Origin: Branchiostoma lanceolatum
Lineage: Eukaryota > Chordata > Leptocardii > Amphioxiformes > Branchiostomatidae
NCBI RefSeq assembly: GCF_035083965.1
Contig: NC_089727.1
Location: forward strand, 1,431,501-1,495,500
Length of the DNA: 64,000 nt
Direction: 5' to 3'
Within the stretch, counting starts at the first letter, position 1; each line of letters starts with the position of its first letter. This document shows, in pieces, positions 33,340-44,700 of this stretch. The notes below the pieces were generated by a model. It did no database searches, was not told where the DNA came from, and saw only the letters and a list, made by a program, of their open reading frames with translations. The translations under genes were made by a program, and so were the position numbers.

Positions 33340-33695
33340 TAGGGCCTGAAAAGTCGGATTTTGAAAGTCAATTCATTTACTAAATATAGTCATATCTATA
33401 CATGATCAGTGCAAACAACACTATCACAATATATAGCAATGTCCATGTTGCAAAAATACGACGTTGATGTGAAGGAGAACTCACTGAAATTCGTGGCCGG
33501 AGTTTTTGTAGGCTCGCAAAACTAAGGGGATCATCGTACGGCACGATTTTGTGCGGTTTTGAAATCCTAGAAGTATGAAGTCATTACGCAAATGTGCTTA
33601 ACTATGTTAGTAAATGTCACTACAATAAAGATTTCAGCATTTTTGTCATTCCCATTTTTTGGGGCCTGATATTGCTTTAGTTACCTTTAAATATC
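33340..33695 (+). repeat. dispersed 330-bp repeat, copy 2
   Basis: Counterpart of 20848-21180, starting just after the stop of the small membrane-protein gene. Shared blocks: 'ggattttgaaagtcaat', 'tctatacatgat', 'aactaaggggatcatcgtac'. Confidence 0.75.
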
Positions 33696-33699
33696 ATAT

Positions 33700-34950
33700 C
33701 AGAACTGTCAATCTCTGTACTGTATTCTGTACTGGTGCCACTCTTTCATATCGTAGAGATCTTACTTTGTACTGCATGTGTCCTGGAGAATCATGACATG
33801 TGAAAAGTGCAGAAATTACTTTCCCGACCTATCCATGATCATCCATGCTTTCTGAATATCCAAGTGTGGTGAGAAAGAATTACGCTATTCATCAGTATCA
33901 TACCTGCACGAACCACACACGATGTCAACCATGGACGGTAACAATCGAATACAAAAACAGTGTGGAATGGTAATAAAATATATGAAAATGAAGTGTTAAC
34001 CTTAGATAGGGTTCACCACAAGTGTAACGATTTCATGTTTCTGCTGATTCAAAACAGAAACCCTGACCAATACTTTGAACTGTGAGCGTTTGAAAACAAT
34101 GAATCAATCAAACATCATTGTTCACACATATGAGTTCATATCTGATGGTATGCTAGAGTATCTCGACTAGATGTGTGTACAGTGAGAATATGTGTACGCC
34201 TGCGTCTGTGTGTTGCCTCGTACAGCTGCAACGTTGCGTCATCCGCCACCTCTATTCAACAAACCTCAATGATCTTTCAGATGATGCATTGGTTACGTAG
34301 TCTATTTCTTCGTGGCTCTCCATTTCTTTCCAATTCTGAAAACACCAAGATATTACTTAATCCTTTCTAAATGGAAGTGAAATATTTCAATAACATATCT
34401 CTTATATCCTACCGGTTTTCAACTTGAAATGATAAAGTTACCTGTTTATAATTTACATATTTCATATGAATTTTGCTTACCTACGGCATATCTTATATTA
34501 CATTCTCATTTTTGGCTTTGCTGTCAATATTTGTTTGATTGTATTTTGTTACATCCTTTGTTTCTATGACGACACCAACATAAGCCACCGGCTTGAGTAT
34601 GTCGTCGTCAAGTCCTGTAATGTCTACTATTTGTTTATCATAGCTAGCTGGTTTAGTCCAGTGGTTGCGTCACGGATCACTAAGTACGTCATCGCACCTG
34701 GTGGTTGTAGTAGCCTATACCACATCTTCCGGATCCTACGGGGTCCGGATGGTAAAAAAGGGAATAATTGGCTAGGGGAGTAAGTCCATTGGAAGACTGG
34801 CCCCCTGCAAAATATAATGAAAATGGTGGCCGAACTCTCCGGCTGGCAAATATTCTCCATACAGCCGACGTAGTCTAGCCTGGTAAAATATTTTTTTGGG
34901 GAGCACTGATTCGCGATTTTCAACTTTATCTCGGGGCCAGGATCTTTGGC
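33700..34950. other. no recognisable gene
   Basis: AT-rich spacer. An open frame at 34466-34783 is rich in hydrophobic residues because of composition and lacks support. Bases 34876-34940 ('tagcctggtaaaatattttt' and 'gcactgattcgcgattttca') look like half of the element at 39224-39425. Confidence 0.5.
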
Positions 34951-34954
34951 TGGG

Positions 34955-35254
34955 GGTGTCCCTGTGGTGTAGTCTGCGCTTCTGTCTCTCACCGCATCTG
35001 GTTCAAATTACTTGGACCAGAAGGACTGGGGTTCAAGCCCCAGGTAGGGCACCTTGACAAGAGGCGCATTGAGTCATACCGAAGACTTTATAAAAATGGT
35101 TACATACTTCTGAAACAGTATGGAAGTTAAACACACCTCACTGCCAGTGGACTAGCCCCCTGCTACAGTGATTGCACCACAGTGTGGCCCAGGGATATGA
35201 AACGGGGATGGGCACCGCCCTATACATCAATAATGGTGTGGGAGGATTTTAAGC
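34955..35254 (+). mobile_element. tRNA-derived SINE, family 1, diverged copy
   Basis: The 3' two-thirds match the other family-1 copies ('atggaagttaaacacacctc', 'cagtggactagccccctgct', 'ggatgggcaccgccct'). The head differs (tggtgtagtctgcgcttctg, B box 'gggttcaagcccca'), so either the head changed or a subfamily exists. Confidence 0.75.
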
Positions 35255-35746
35255 TGGGGGACCGTACCTGCCGCTCACGGGAAGATTCGGGAGACCTGCA
35301 CAGGAGGCTAGGTATACCTTTATATATTGCTGGAGGAAAGTTGCTGGAGGTATTTCAGTCGTTTGGTCTTATGAATAAAACAAATATCTCCAGACCAAGG
35401 ACAAGGAATCTTTCAGGAAACATGAAATCTCCTCCGAAGCACCACACCGCGAATGAAAACTCCGCGGGTGACGGGAAACAACAAACTGCCTCGCTTCGCC
35501 TAATTATGAATCCCAGCTCCGCGGAGGTCATTCTACAGCCCCTGCCTCCGTCCACAAGACCTGGTGCGGGTAACGTGTCGAAAGACAGTAGCGAGGTTTT
35601 TAGTCGTCTTTCTTCGAGACTATTCCTGTTTAGATCGTCGGGATTGTATACATCCTACATATATCTCTGGTACGTATGAAGTGCTTGTTTACTCTACGTA
35701 GAATGACACGTACAATTCTATTTTACGTTGTGTCTCTCCCGGAGTC

Positions 35747-35849
35747 TAGCCGCGGCGACTCTAGTGGGAAGACGTACTTGTCTATTATGCAGGAAGACAC
35801 TGTATGATATACAAGTAAATACGTCTTCCCACTAGAGTCGCCGCGGCTA
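35747..35849. mobile_element. TAGCC-family foldback element
   Basis: Ends TAGCCGCGGCGACTCTAGTG and complement; arms of about 37 bases are perfect. Flanks CCCGGAGTC (35738-35746) and CAAGGAGTC (35850-35858) match at 7 of 9. Confidence 0.82.
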
Positions 35850-36607
35850 CAAGGAGTCTAACTCTATTAGACTATGACTGTAGAGTAGAGTCTTCGGTAG
35901 TTGTATAGTTAAAAAAACGCATTCTACGTGACTACACATTAAGTATGTCACGAGTAACTTGAACAAGTAAACATTTAACGCTTTTTTTGTTGTGCTGTTT
36001 TAGGTTTAAAAGATGCTTCGATGTCAGGGGAAAATCTAGACGCCATATGGAAGGTCTGTAGGGGGTTACGGGTATTTCTAAGTGTCAAATCGAAGACGAC
36101 CACAGAAATGCTTGATTGCCGTATACTGACCACGAGATAACCTTTCTAAATTTCCATAGGTGATTCGTGCAGGTAAACAGGAATTTCGGTGTTAAGAAAG
36201 GGAGGTTGACTTGAGTTGTAGTAGTCAGTAAATCCCTATATGCGCCTCTCGCTATGAGCTTCCCGCCAAAACATCTGGTTTGAATCAAGGAGGAAGGAAA
36301 TGGGGCGAACCAAGGGGAGGTTCACTAAGTGTTGTACATGCAGTTTTGTAAGATGGGGGGGGGGGGGGATTCACTGAATTCATAGTAGCCTGGATACCAT
36401 CATGATGATGATGGGTACCATCCTCCAAAGTTATCACTGGCTCTTTGCTTCCAATACAATACACAAGAAATTCTAAATATTACTCAGAGACGTGAGATCT
36501 TAGACGTGAGATCTTAGAACTCTCGTTAACTTCGTTAAACGTAGGCTTAGATGTGGTTCATCTTCTTATTCCAGGACTTCTTAGAACTTCATTCAGCTTT
36601 CATTACC

Positions 36608-38041
36608 ATGGCAACAAACAGCAGTGGCTCTGATGTCATCGACAGAGGATCGGAAGGGGGATTTGCCAACAGGACAGCCACCACAAAACCCTACAGATGT
36701 GAGGAGTGCAGCTGGCAGTTCAGACACCCGTCTCTTCTGAAGAGACACATGCGGACTCACACAGGGGAGAAACCTTACAGGTGTGGGGAGTGCAGCAGGC
36801 AGTTCAGTCAGCCACATATTTTGAGGACTCACATGCGCACTCACACTGGTGAGAAACCCTACAAGTGTGGGGAGTGCAGCAAACAGTTTAGTCAGCTATG
36901 TAGTTTGAAGACTCACATGCAAATGCACACTGGGGAGAAGCCCTACAGGTGTGAGGAGTGCAGCAGGCAGTTCAGTTTTCCATCTCATCTGAAGGTACAC
37001 ATGAGGACTCACACAGGGGAGAAACCCTACATGTGTGAGGAGTGCAGTAAGCAGTTTGGTCAGCTGGGTCATCTTCAGAAACACATGGGAACTCACACAG
37101 GTGGGAAACCCTACACGTGTGAGGAGTGCAGCAGGCAGTTCAGTTGTCTGACAGATCTGAAGACTCACAAGCGGACTCACACAGATGATAAACCCTTCAG
37201 TTGTGAGCAGTGCAGCAGGCAGTTCAGTCAGCTGGAGAATTTAAGGTCTCACATGCGAACTCACACAGGGGAGAAACCCTACAGGTGTGAGGAGTGCAAC
37301 AGACACTTCACTGAGCTGTGTAGTCTAAAAAAACACATGCGGACTCACACAAGTGAAAAAACTTACAGATGTGAGGAGTGCAGCAGGCAGTTCAGTAGGC
37401 TGGACCATCTTAAGAGGCACATACGGACTCACACAGGGGAGAAACCCTTCTGGTGTGGGGAGTGTAGCAAGCAGTTCAGTGAGCTTGGTTATCTGAAGAC
37501 TCACATGCGTTCTCACACAGGTGAGAAACCCTACAAATGTGAGGAGTGCAGCAGGCAGTTCAGTTATTCATCTCTTCTGACGAAACACATGCGGACTCAC
37601 ACAGGGGAGAAACCTTACAGGTGTGGGGAGTGCGGCAAGCAGTTCAGTCAGCTGCATCATCTGAAAACTCACATGCGAACTCATACAGGGGAGAAACCCT
37701 ACAAGTGTGGGGAGTGCAGCAAACAGTTTAGTCAGCTATGTCATTTAAAGACTCACATACAAATGCACACTGGGGAGAAGCCCTACAGGTGTGAGGAGTG
37801 CAGCAGGCAGTTCAGTTTTCCATCTCATCTGAAGGTACACATGAGGACTCACACAGGGGAGAAACCCTACATGTGTGAGGAGTGCAGTAAGCAGTTTGGT
37901 CAGCTGGGTCATCTACAGAAACACATGAGAAGTCACACTGGTGATAAACCTTCAGGTTTGCAGCAGGCATTTCAGTTGGCTAAGCAATTTGAAAAATCAC
38001 ATACAGACTCACAAGTGGGCCCCGGCAGTTTTGAGGTATGA
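36608..38041 (+). CDS. C2H2 zinc-finger protein, 15 fingers
   Basis: The exon follows an acceptor (ttattccag, 36574). I choose ATG at 36608 because its context is ACCATGG and the 19 upstream in-frame codons include the splice site. The 477-residue product has a short leader (MATNSSGSDVIDRGSEGG) and fifteen tandem fingers of the form Y/F-x-C-x2-C-x3-QF-x5-L-x2-H-x3-H joined by TGEKPY-type linkers, the classic Kruppel-type DNA-binding array. There is no visible KRAB, BTB or SCAN domain. A relic sixteenth finger (LQQAFQLAKQF) lacks the Cys pair, and finger scraps continue past the stop to about 38110. Fingers 3-5 and 13-15 are near-identical at an 840-bp offset (ten 84-bp units). Probably a nuclear transcription regulator; target unknown. 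Confidence 0.93.
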   Translation: MATNSSGSDVIDRGSEGGFANRTATTKPYRCEECSWQFRHPSLLKRHMRTHTGEKPYRCGECSRQFSQPHILRTHMRTHTGEKPYKCGECSKQFSQLCSLKTHMQMHTGEKPYRCEECSRQFSFPSHLKVHMRTHTGEKPYMCEECSKQFGQLGHLQKHMGTHTGGKPYTCEECSRQFSCLTDLKTHKRTHTDDKPFSCEQCSRQFSQLENLRSHMRTHTGEKPYRCEECNRHFTELCSLKKHMRTHTSEKTYRCEECSRQFSRLDHLKRHIRTHTGEKPFWCGECSKQFSELGYLKTHMRSHTGEKPYKCEECSRQFSYSSLLTKHMRTHTGEKPYRCGECGKQFSQLHHLKTHMRTHTGEKPYKCGECSKQFSQLCHLKTHIQMHTGEKPYRCEECSRQFSFPSHLKVHMRTHTGEKPYMCEECSKQFGQLGHLQKHMRSHTGDKPSGLQQAFQLAKQFEKSHTDSQVGPGSFEV

Positions 38042-38877
38042 ACAGTAAGTTTGGTCATGTAAGTGAGACAGGTGAGAAACTGATAGTGTGAGGTGTGCAG
38101 CTGGCAGTTTGAGTCAATTTAAGCAAGCTCACTAGTGGGAAAATGCCTTAAGCAATGACAAAGAAGATGGATCATGTAAAATGATACAGCAAAGGCATAG
38201 AAATATCTGGTTTGAGGAAGGGATGTGCACATGCAGAAAATGTATGTTTTCCAAGATTCCTTTATCACATAGCCTTTATAACCTCTAAATCCTTTGTATT
38301 TTGAATTCAGACATTAAAGGTTTCTGTGGAAAGCCACAACTAAAGTCATGATGTTCTACAACAGTGACCTTTATAACTGCAAGCAAAGTTAGCTTCTAGT
38401 ATCTTTCACCGGAGGTTTTTGTTGTTTGCAAACGTTGGACTGCAAGCAGAGCACCTAGTTTGTAGCATTTTCTAACATAGCATTAACACTTTTGCAGATG
38501 CAAGAGTATAAGAGATAATAATAGTGAGAAGTACATGGAGTCTTAGCAACCTCAATTTGCACATTCAATTTGATTTTTTTTTTACACAGATGGCCAATAT
38601 TAACAATTTAATTATAAAGTTATATTTTCTTAGAATCATAATTTGGATTATAATTTGTTTTATTGTTTATCTAATAATGGTTGTAGGTGATAGAATTAGT
38701 GCAGGTAATCGTAAATGGATGGAGAAAGGCTGGTGGTGTTGTTGGTATTGTTTATCTGTATACATTTTGTTGTACATGTAACGCATGTTGAACCCGATCT
38801 AATGTGCATATTCGAGGTTGGTAGGGACCTTTTTTCATCTTTGGTTTTGTTTGTTCAAGCTATTTTTGTTTGTTGTA

Positions 38878-38883
38878 AATAAA
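38878..38883 (+). terminator. polyadenylation signal AATAAA
   Basis: AATAAA in 'tgttgtaaataaaagttc', about 840 bases after the zinc-finger stop and preceded by T/G-rich DNA. It is the first clear canonical signal on this strand after the gene. Confidence 0.5.
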
Positions 38884-38996
38884 AGTTCTTTTTGAATCTT
38901 ACGTACACATTTGTCAACTCTGTTGCTGCTGTTCAAAGTGCTCTGAAGTCGGTTCCTACTGGGGTCTCAATGACATTTTAGTACCACGGACATGAA

Positions 38997-39215
38997 CACA
39001 CGCTCTCTCTCCTCCAATGTCTGATCATATACATGTAGCATATCATATCTTCAGACAAAATAATTGCACAGACTTGAACATATTGTTTTCCCTATTTATT
39101 CAAAAATCCTCCATCCATACAAATTTCAACTTTTCGAAGCACTGCTTTAACAGTTCACACCTAAACAACCTCCTCAACTCATCATTAGATAAAACTTCCC
39201 TCATCAGTTGCCTGG
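38997..39215 (+). repeat. dispersed repeat, copy 2
   Basis: Diverged counterpart of 27575-27790 ('cacacgctctctctc', 'tattcaaaaatcctccatcc', 'atacaaatttcaac'). Nature unknown. Confidence 0.5.
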
Positions 39216-39223
39216 ACACCTGG

Positions 39224-39425
39224 TAGCCTCCTATGCAGGCCTCCTGGGCGGTGCCGACGTAAATTTTGTTGGGAGCGCTGATTTGCGATTTTCACCTTAT
39301 CGGGTCCTTCCACAGGCGGCAGTACGATTTCCCCACCTTAAGTCCCTGGACCTGATTAGTTGAAAATCAGCGCTACCCCAAAATATAAACGCCGGTGCCG
39401 CCCATAAGGCCTGCAAAGGAGGCTA
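39224..39425. mobile_element. TAGCC-family foldback element, imperfect
   Basis: Ends TAGCCTCCTATGCAGGCCT and GGCCTGCAAAGGAGGCTA. Inner arms pair (gggagcgctgatttgcgatt with 'gaaaatcagcgctacccc'; gggcggtgccg with cggtgccgccc). No clear 9-bp flanking duplication survives. Confidence 0.75.
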
Positions 39426-40194
39426 AAACCCAATACCTTTATGTTAGTTTTCCTCACTTCCTCTTTCTAAATATTGCTCTTCACAGACGGTTTTGACTTG
39501 TAATTGTTACATCAACAGGTATAGTAATTATGTATTGCCATCTATTGATGTTTGCAACATACCAGTCATCATATCTTTGGTGAAAGAAATCCTAGAATTC
39601 ACCATATTCCTATTTCTTACCTCCTATGTGTTAACCCTAATTGGAGGTGTACAATTTCATACTAAAGCCGGTGTTATAAATACTATCATTTGGGTGCATA
39701 CTGTACTAAGCACTACTACTAGTAACTTACCAAATGTATATATTAAAAAAAATACATGAGATAAGTGCAACAATCCTTGTAGTTTAAAGGTGAATCAGTG
39801 ACAATAGAAGTGACATGTATAAACTGTCCATTCACATAACCTGATAAATTCATGACACTTAAAATCCAGGGCAAGAATCATTTTCAGTATGACATAACTG
39901 ACAGAAAATCAATTGCTTTGGTCATGGAACTAGATCTGTCAGACAATGATTATAATAATAAAACATGACATTTGATACAATGATAGTAACAATCGACTTA
40001 TGAAATATACAAAACTTCTGATCGAATGTTTACAGACCCATGAAATGCCAAATATGTACAGCTCTGAAATTACGAAGTTTTCAGACATGGAAGTCATAAA
40101 TACACTGCAAAACTATTACTAAACTAAAGCCATGAGTTTGCGGCTAGAATTCCCATTCCTTATATATGTAGTAAATGTAAATGTAGCTTCTGCT

Positions 40195-40375
40195 TTGGAA
40201 CCCGGATGCAAACAGAAGGATTGGTCAACCAATCACAACACTCAAGAAACTCATAGAAACTGAAACTAATTTGGAAGGACAGGAACTCCTTTCTGCAATG
40301 AAGGACAAGAAGTTATGGAGAACAAACTTCACTTGCTGCACCTCGTAAGAGGAGGACCGATGATGATGATGATAA
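40195..40375 (+). mobile_element. LINE 3' end
   Basis: Reads RIGQPITTLKKLIETETN-like residues and ELLSAMKDKKLWRTNFTCCT, then a stop and a GATGAT tail. The same tail is at 42262-42450. The W-R residues near the end fit a non-LTR retrotransposon C-terminus. Confidence 0.65.
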
Positions 40376-41334
40376 ATGTAGTTGTTCTAATCCTAGCTGT
40401 CTACAACATTTCTTGCAATCCAAGGACAAGCTCCATGGTATGGGTAGACTTTAAGAGTTGCATTATGGGATACAACCTTCCACTCCCCTTCCACTAGAGA
40501 CTGGGACCATGCTGGGACCTAAAATTTGACACATTGCTCAACAAACATCATTAAAAAAACATTTTTTTAACACTTTGTGTGTTTTGTAGTCTTTTCAGTC
40601 ATGGTTGTACATTTTGCATTATATTCCAATTATGTAATCAAGGGTCACACAAATCAAATTTAGGTCGCTCAGCAATCTGCATCTAGTGGACAGAGAGCCT
40701 TACTTTACCTTACCTTGTCCCATCTTCCTTTAATTGCTTGATAGTTATTCTGCCAGGCAGAAAAATACTGTGATTTTCATAAGATTTCTTCAGTTAAAAC
40801 TACATCAACCAGTTAAGTACACTAATTTGCAATTAAAAAGCTTATCAAGGCACGTGCTGCTGGTTATTCGACAAACTCTGTATCAACGTTTACATTTCCT
40901 TTTTTCACATTCAGTATTAAAAACTTTTGGCTTTTCTAAAATCAATAGCTTGCAAGTCTACAGATCTAAAAAGCAGCATTTCTTACCATATAAGATTGCA
41001 TTGTGGTGTTGCTCTAAAATCTTCAACAAGGCAGAATTATCAAGTAGTGCAACACATAATCATGTCAATTAACTGTAATACATGTAGATAAAAGCTTCCT
41101 CATCTAGCAGTGGCCATCTGTACATATGTCGTGCATATCAAAAGTCTGAACAAAGCCTTATAGTGGACACATGAGGTCTGGGCCTTCTAAACTGCTGCAT
41201 TACTGCATTTGAGGAAGTTGATTTGTCAAGCCATTTTTCACAGCAACTGCTGACTTGATGCCACATCATGATAGGCTTCTTCATTGCCACACTTACCCAA
41301 TGACCTTGCAATAGTTTGTAACCAGGAAACCCTA
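40376..41334. other. spacer and likely 3' UTR of the minus-strand gene
   Basis: AT-rich sequence without coding character. The right portion, next to the stop at 41335, should include the 3' UTR of the MS4A-like gene. Confidence 0.5.
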
Positions 41335-44300
41335 TCATACCCTTCCTGAGAACTCAGGGTTAATCGGTGGTTGCCTCGAATCCCCCTCAGTGGCCTCGTA
41401 AGGCGGTGGGGGTGCCGGTTTTCCTCTTCTTCTCCCTGTTGTCCCCTGACCCGAACTCTGACCCGGAGATGCTGACCCCTGACCTTCTGGTGAGCTTGCC
41501 CCCTGACCCTGTGGTCCAGCCGGTGATAACCTTTGACCTGCGTAGATGACCTGCTGTGGCGAGACCCCCTGGGCTGGCACGACGTGTGCGTGAGGACTGG
41601 GGTGCAGAGACTCGCCCGAGGAGACAGGTACGTACACGTACTGCACACCTGGGGACACACCTGGCGGAGGGGACGACACAGGCACACCTGCGGAGGGTAG
41701 TTGAGATTGTTACAATAACATTACAGTAGTCAGTGTTCTCTACATGAGTTTGAGTAAGGTGGCTTACTAATATGATATGCACATTGAACATAATTGAGCA
41801 TGATCATATAGTATCATTATCTCTCAAACATATACTTCAATACTTCAATGGTATAACTAATATCTGCTCTCATAATACCGCTACTAAACAATGAATTTAA
41901 GGAGAGCTACAAAAGCAGCATCAGTGATTTACGACGTATGCATACTTTCAGTTATCCAGGTTTTTACAGACATTCTTCAGCAACGAGGACGAAACTTATC
42001 AGGACAGGCAAGAGCCTTGTGGGATTCTAGAATATACCACCACACGCCACAACTGAAATGGAAACTCTCTACAGTGTATGTTATAATTAGTTTCCCTTGT
42101 CCTGACCTGGTGAGGCCTGCACGATGACGACGGGCTGCTGAGTGGGAGTGGAGAACTGCTGCTGGGGGTACTGCGGGGGGCGGTCCGAGTGGTCCTGGAG
42201 GGGAACACAATAAGGTTGATTACAGCTCCTATAAATCTTGATGAAGCTATGAAGTCTCTTGTTTTAGACCTCTGACACAAATAGAAGGATTGGTTGACCA
42301 ATCATAACACTAAAGAAACTCATAGAAACAGAAACTAACTTAGAAGGACATGAACTTCTCTCAGCAATGAAGGACCAGCAGTTCTGGAGAAGCAACTTCA
42401 CTTGCTGCACCTTGTCACGAGGAGGACCGATGATGACGATGATGATTCTTGATAGTTTTAAAGTTAAACATGCTGCATGATCTACACACAAAGTACATGT
42501 AGAATATTGATATTTTTCACCTTAAAATTTCATCTGCCCATACCTGGGGTGCTACACGGACAAAGGAGTGACTCCCCTATCTATATCTTCAACTGTTATA
42601 CAACCTTGCTAGATGCATCCTGCTATCACTACAGACAGCCACATGCCATGAGGACTGATCGTGAGTCTCCTAACTACAGAACTTTGCTGGTACATGTATA
42701 TATCTAGCACTTCTGAAACCTTATAATTACCTGAGGAGACCATATCCCCACACAGCCCAGTATCACACAGACCACAGACAGCACAGTCTCCACAGCAGAC
42801 AGCACCAGAGACACCACGTGCCACAGTGACTACCCTACATGTAAACACTCTGCTTACCTGAAGAGACCATATCCCCACACAGCCCAGTATCACACAGACC
42901 ACAGACAGCACAGTCTCCACAGCAGACAGCACCAGAGACACCACGTGCCACAGTGACTACCCTACATGTAAACACTCTGCTTACCTGAGGAGACCATATC
43001 CCCACACAGCCCAGTATCACACAGACCACAGACAGCACAGTCTCAACAGCAGACAGCACCAGGGACACACCATGCTGCTCTCTGTGACTACCCTACATGT
43101 ACAACACTCTGCTTACCTGTGGAGACCATATCCCCACACAGCCCAGAATCACACACACCACAGACAGCACAGTCTCCACAGCAGACAGCACCAGGGACAC
43201 CCCGTGCAGCGCCTTGACTGACAGACAGCTGCTGACGGGACACGTGTCTCGCCCGTTCAGGCCGATAGAGGAGATGATCCAGGAAGCGATGGTAAGGAGG
43301 ACAGACATGGTCCCCAGGGTGGTCAGGGCTATCATCTGGAAGATATTAACGAACAATCTTATGTGTTATATTCTGTATCTACATGTATAGCTCAGGGTAT
43401 AGCCGCCCTTTGGCCTAACACACCTGTCCAGCTTTGCAGGCAGGCAGCGTGGCAGCAGCTGGTCATATTTCACTGAACGACCTGTCACACCTAACCTTTG
43501 CCTGGCTGTGCGTGCTGAACAGCCAAACCAATAAATAGAAAAGCCTCTCCAGGCTAAAAAGTTTTTTGATAGCAAATTTATACAGAATCACCAGGGTAAA
43601 AAGTCCCTTTGATGTAAATAGACAGAGTAACTCACGATGCATCTGTTCCCTTTCTCATAGTGTATGGACGCAGCCAAGATACCCGTAATGAGAACCTGCA
43701 GGAACAAGACAAAACACAAAATATGACATGATTCATAATTGGCAATGTGGTACTTTTGTTGAAATTTAATTAACCATTACTATTCTTAGCGTGAAAGTTC
43801 ATCTGTATTGGTAAATGACATTAATGAAAAGGCTACACTTTACGTAACCAACTTTTTCAGTGTTGGGTATGTAATACATTGCTTATGATTCTGTTGTGTG
43901 TCAATCATTAATCATGCCATAAGACTTAACTTATCGAACTAACAAATAATTGTAACCTCATTGATCTGTTTTATCTCCTGCAAACTATCATGTACATAAT
44001 TATCATCATCACCGAATATCTATCCAAATCTATCTCGTACAACAGCCTTCAACAGTCAAAACTGGTAAATAGGATAAACCTCATTCTGTTCTGTCAAGGA
44101 CATGAAGTCAAACAGAACCTGTTTCATTTCTAATGACGCAAAATCATATCATAAAGATTGCCACTATGTAATATCAAAACAAGTTGACAAATTCGCGACT
44201 CACGAACACGCCGCTCCAGATGGGCCCCGAGGCCTGGTGCAGGTAGGCATCGCTGAAGCTCAGGTCGGAGGCCAGACCGAATATCACGCTGAGCGCCCCG

Positions 44301-44353
44301 AACACGATCAGAGAGAGTCCGATGGAACGCACGGACCTGGGGTTGATCGCCAT
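41335..44353 (-). CDS. MS4A/CD20-like four-pass membrane protein
   Basis: Exons in reading order: 44353-44204, 43695-43636, 43335-43117, 42194-42107, 41687-41335; GT/AG borders and phases close to 289 residues. The exon holding the start codon begins at 44366 after a ctgcag acceptor, so a 5' non-coding exon lies further right. Four membrane segments: SIGLSLIVFGALSVIFGL, IWSGVFVLITGILAAS, LTTLGTMSVLLTIASWII, and SLVLSAVETVLSVVCVILG. The phrase SGPIWSGVF between segments 1 and 2 and a Cys-containing loop (RDTCPVSSC) between 3 and 4 are typical of the MS4A/CD20 group. The long Pro/Gly/Gln-rich cytoplasmic tail contains PPPPYEA, a WW-domain-binding PPxY motif. Such proteins sit in plasma or endosomal membranes; the ligand here is unknown. 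Confidence 0.8.
42262..42450 (+). mobile_element. LINE 3' end
   Basis: About 85 percent like 40195-40375 by eye: 'actaaagaaactcatagaaa', 'caatgaaggaccagcag', then 'gatgacgatgatgattc'. Inserted antisense in an intron of the MS4A-like gene. Confidence 0.65.
42725..43080 (-). repeat. three copies of the MS4A-like exon 3 end plus donor, unit about 125 bp
   Basis: Each unit (minus strand) repeats the last ~85 bases of exon 43335-43117 (reading SLVLSAVETVLSVVCVIL), the donor, and 'gcagagtgtttacatgta' of the intron. They lie downstream of the real exon in transcript direction, that is, on the intron side. Confidence 0.93.
43405..43520 (-). repeat. dispersed repeat with CCAGCTGCTG core, reverse copy
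   Basis: The reverse complement carries 'gcaaaggttaggtgtgacag' and 'gaccagctgctgccacgc', matching 52342-52460. Confidence 0.65.
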
Positions 44354-44654
44354 CTTGCCATCGCACCTGCAGAAAAATGATGTATATGTTAGTAAAACCC
44401 AGTATGCAATGATGGGCACCTGTTATATCAGGGATGTATGTATGGATGTATATAGATCTATAATATATATAGATATATTGTACATAGGTGTTGATCTCCG
44501 CTTTATTATAAATATCACCGCCATCCAGGCTTGTTTTGTCTGCAAGGTCGATATTCGAATAAAGAAAGAGAAAGAAAGTAAAGAATTGCACAGTGGGAGG
44601 TTGGAACTTCTACCTTTTCATAACTTGCTTCCCCTAATTATTTTGAGTCCCTAA

Positions 44655-44700
44655 AGACTTGAGGTGGATTGCCATCTAGCCATCGCACCACAGGAAAACA
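44655..44700 (-). repeat. decayed copy of the MS4A-like first coding exon acceptor
   Basis: 'attgccatctagccatcgca' followed by 'ccacaggaaaa' parallels 'atcgccatcttgccatcgca' plus 'cctgcag' at 44345-44370. It lies about 310 bases upstream in transcript direction, as expected for an acceptor-side copy. Confidence 0.65.

Noticed and set aside
35182-35679. 165-residue plus-strand open frame
   Set aside because: Its start lies in a SINE and the rest has no domain, no clear splice context and no codon bias that I can judge. Left unannotated.
36593-37516. Minus-strand frames with repeated ELPAALLTxV
   Set aside because: Antisense of the zinc-finger repeats.
44130-44591. 153-residue minus-strand frame extending the MS4A-like first exon upstream
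   Set aside because: It crosses the ctgcag acceptor at 44367 in a different frame from the conserved membrane segment.
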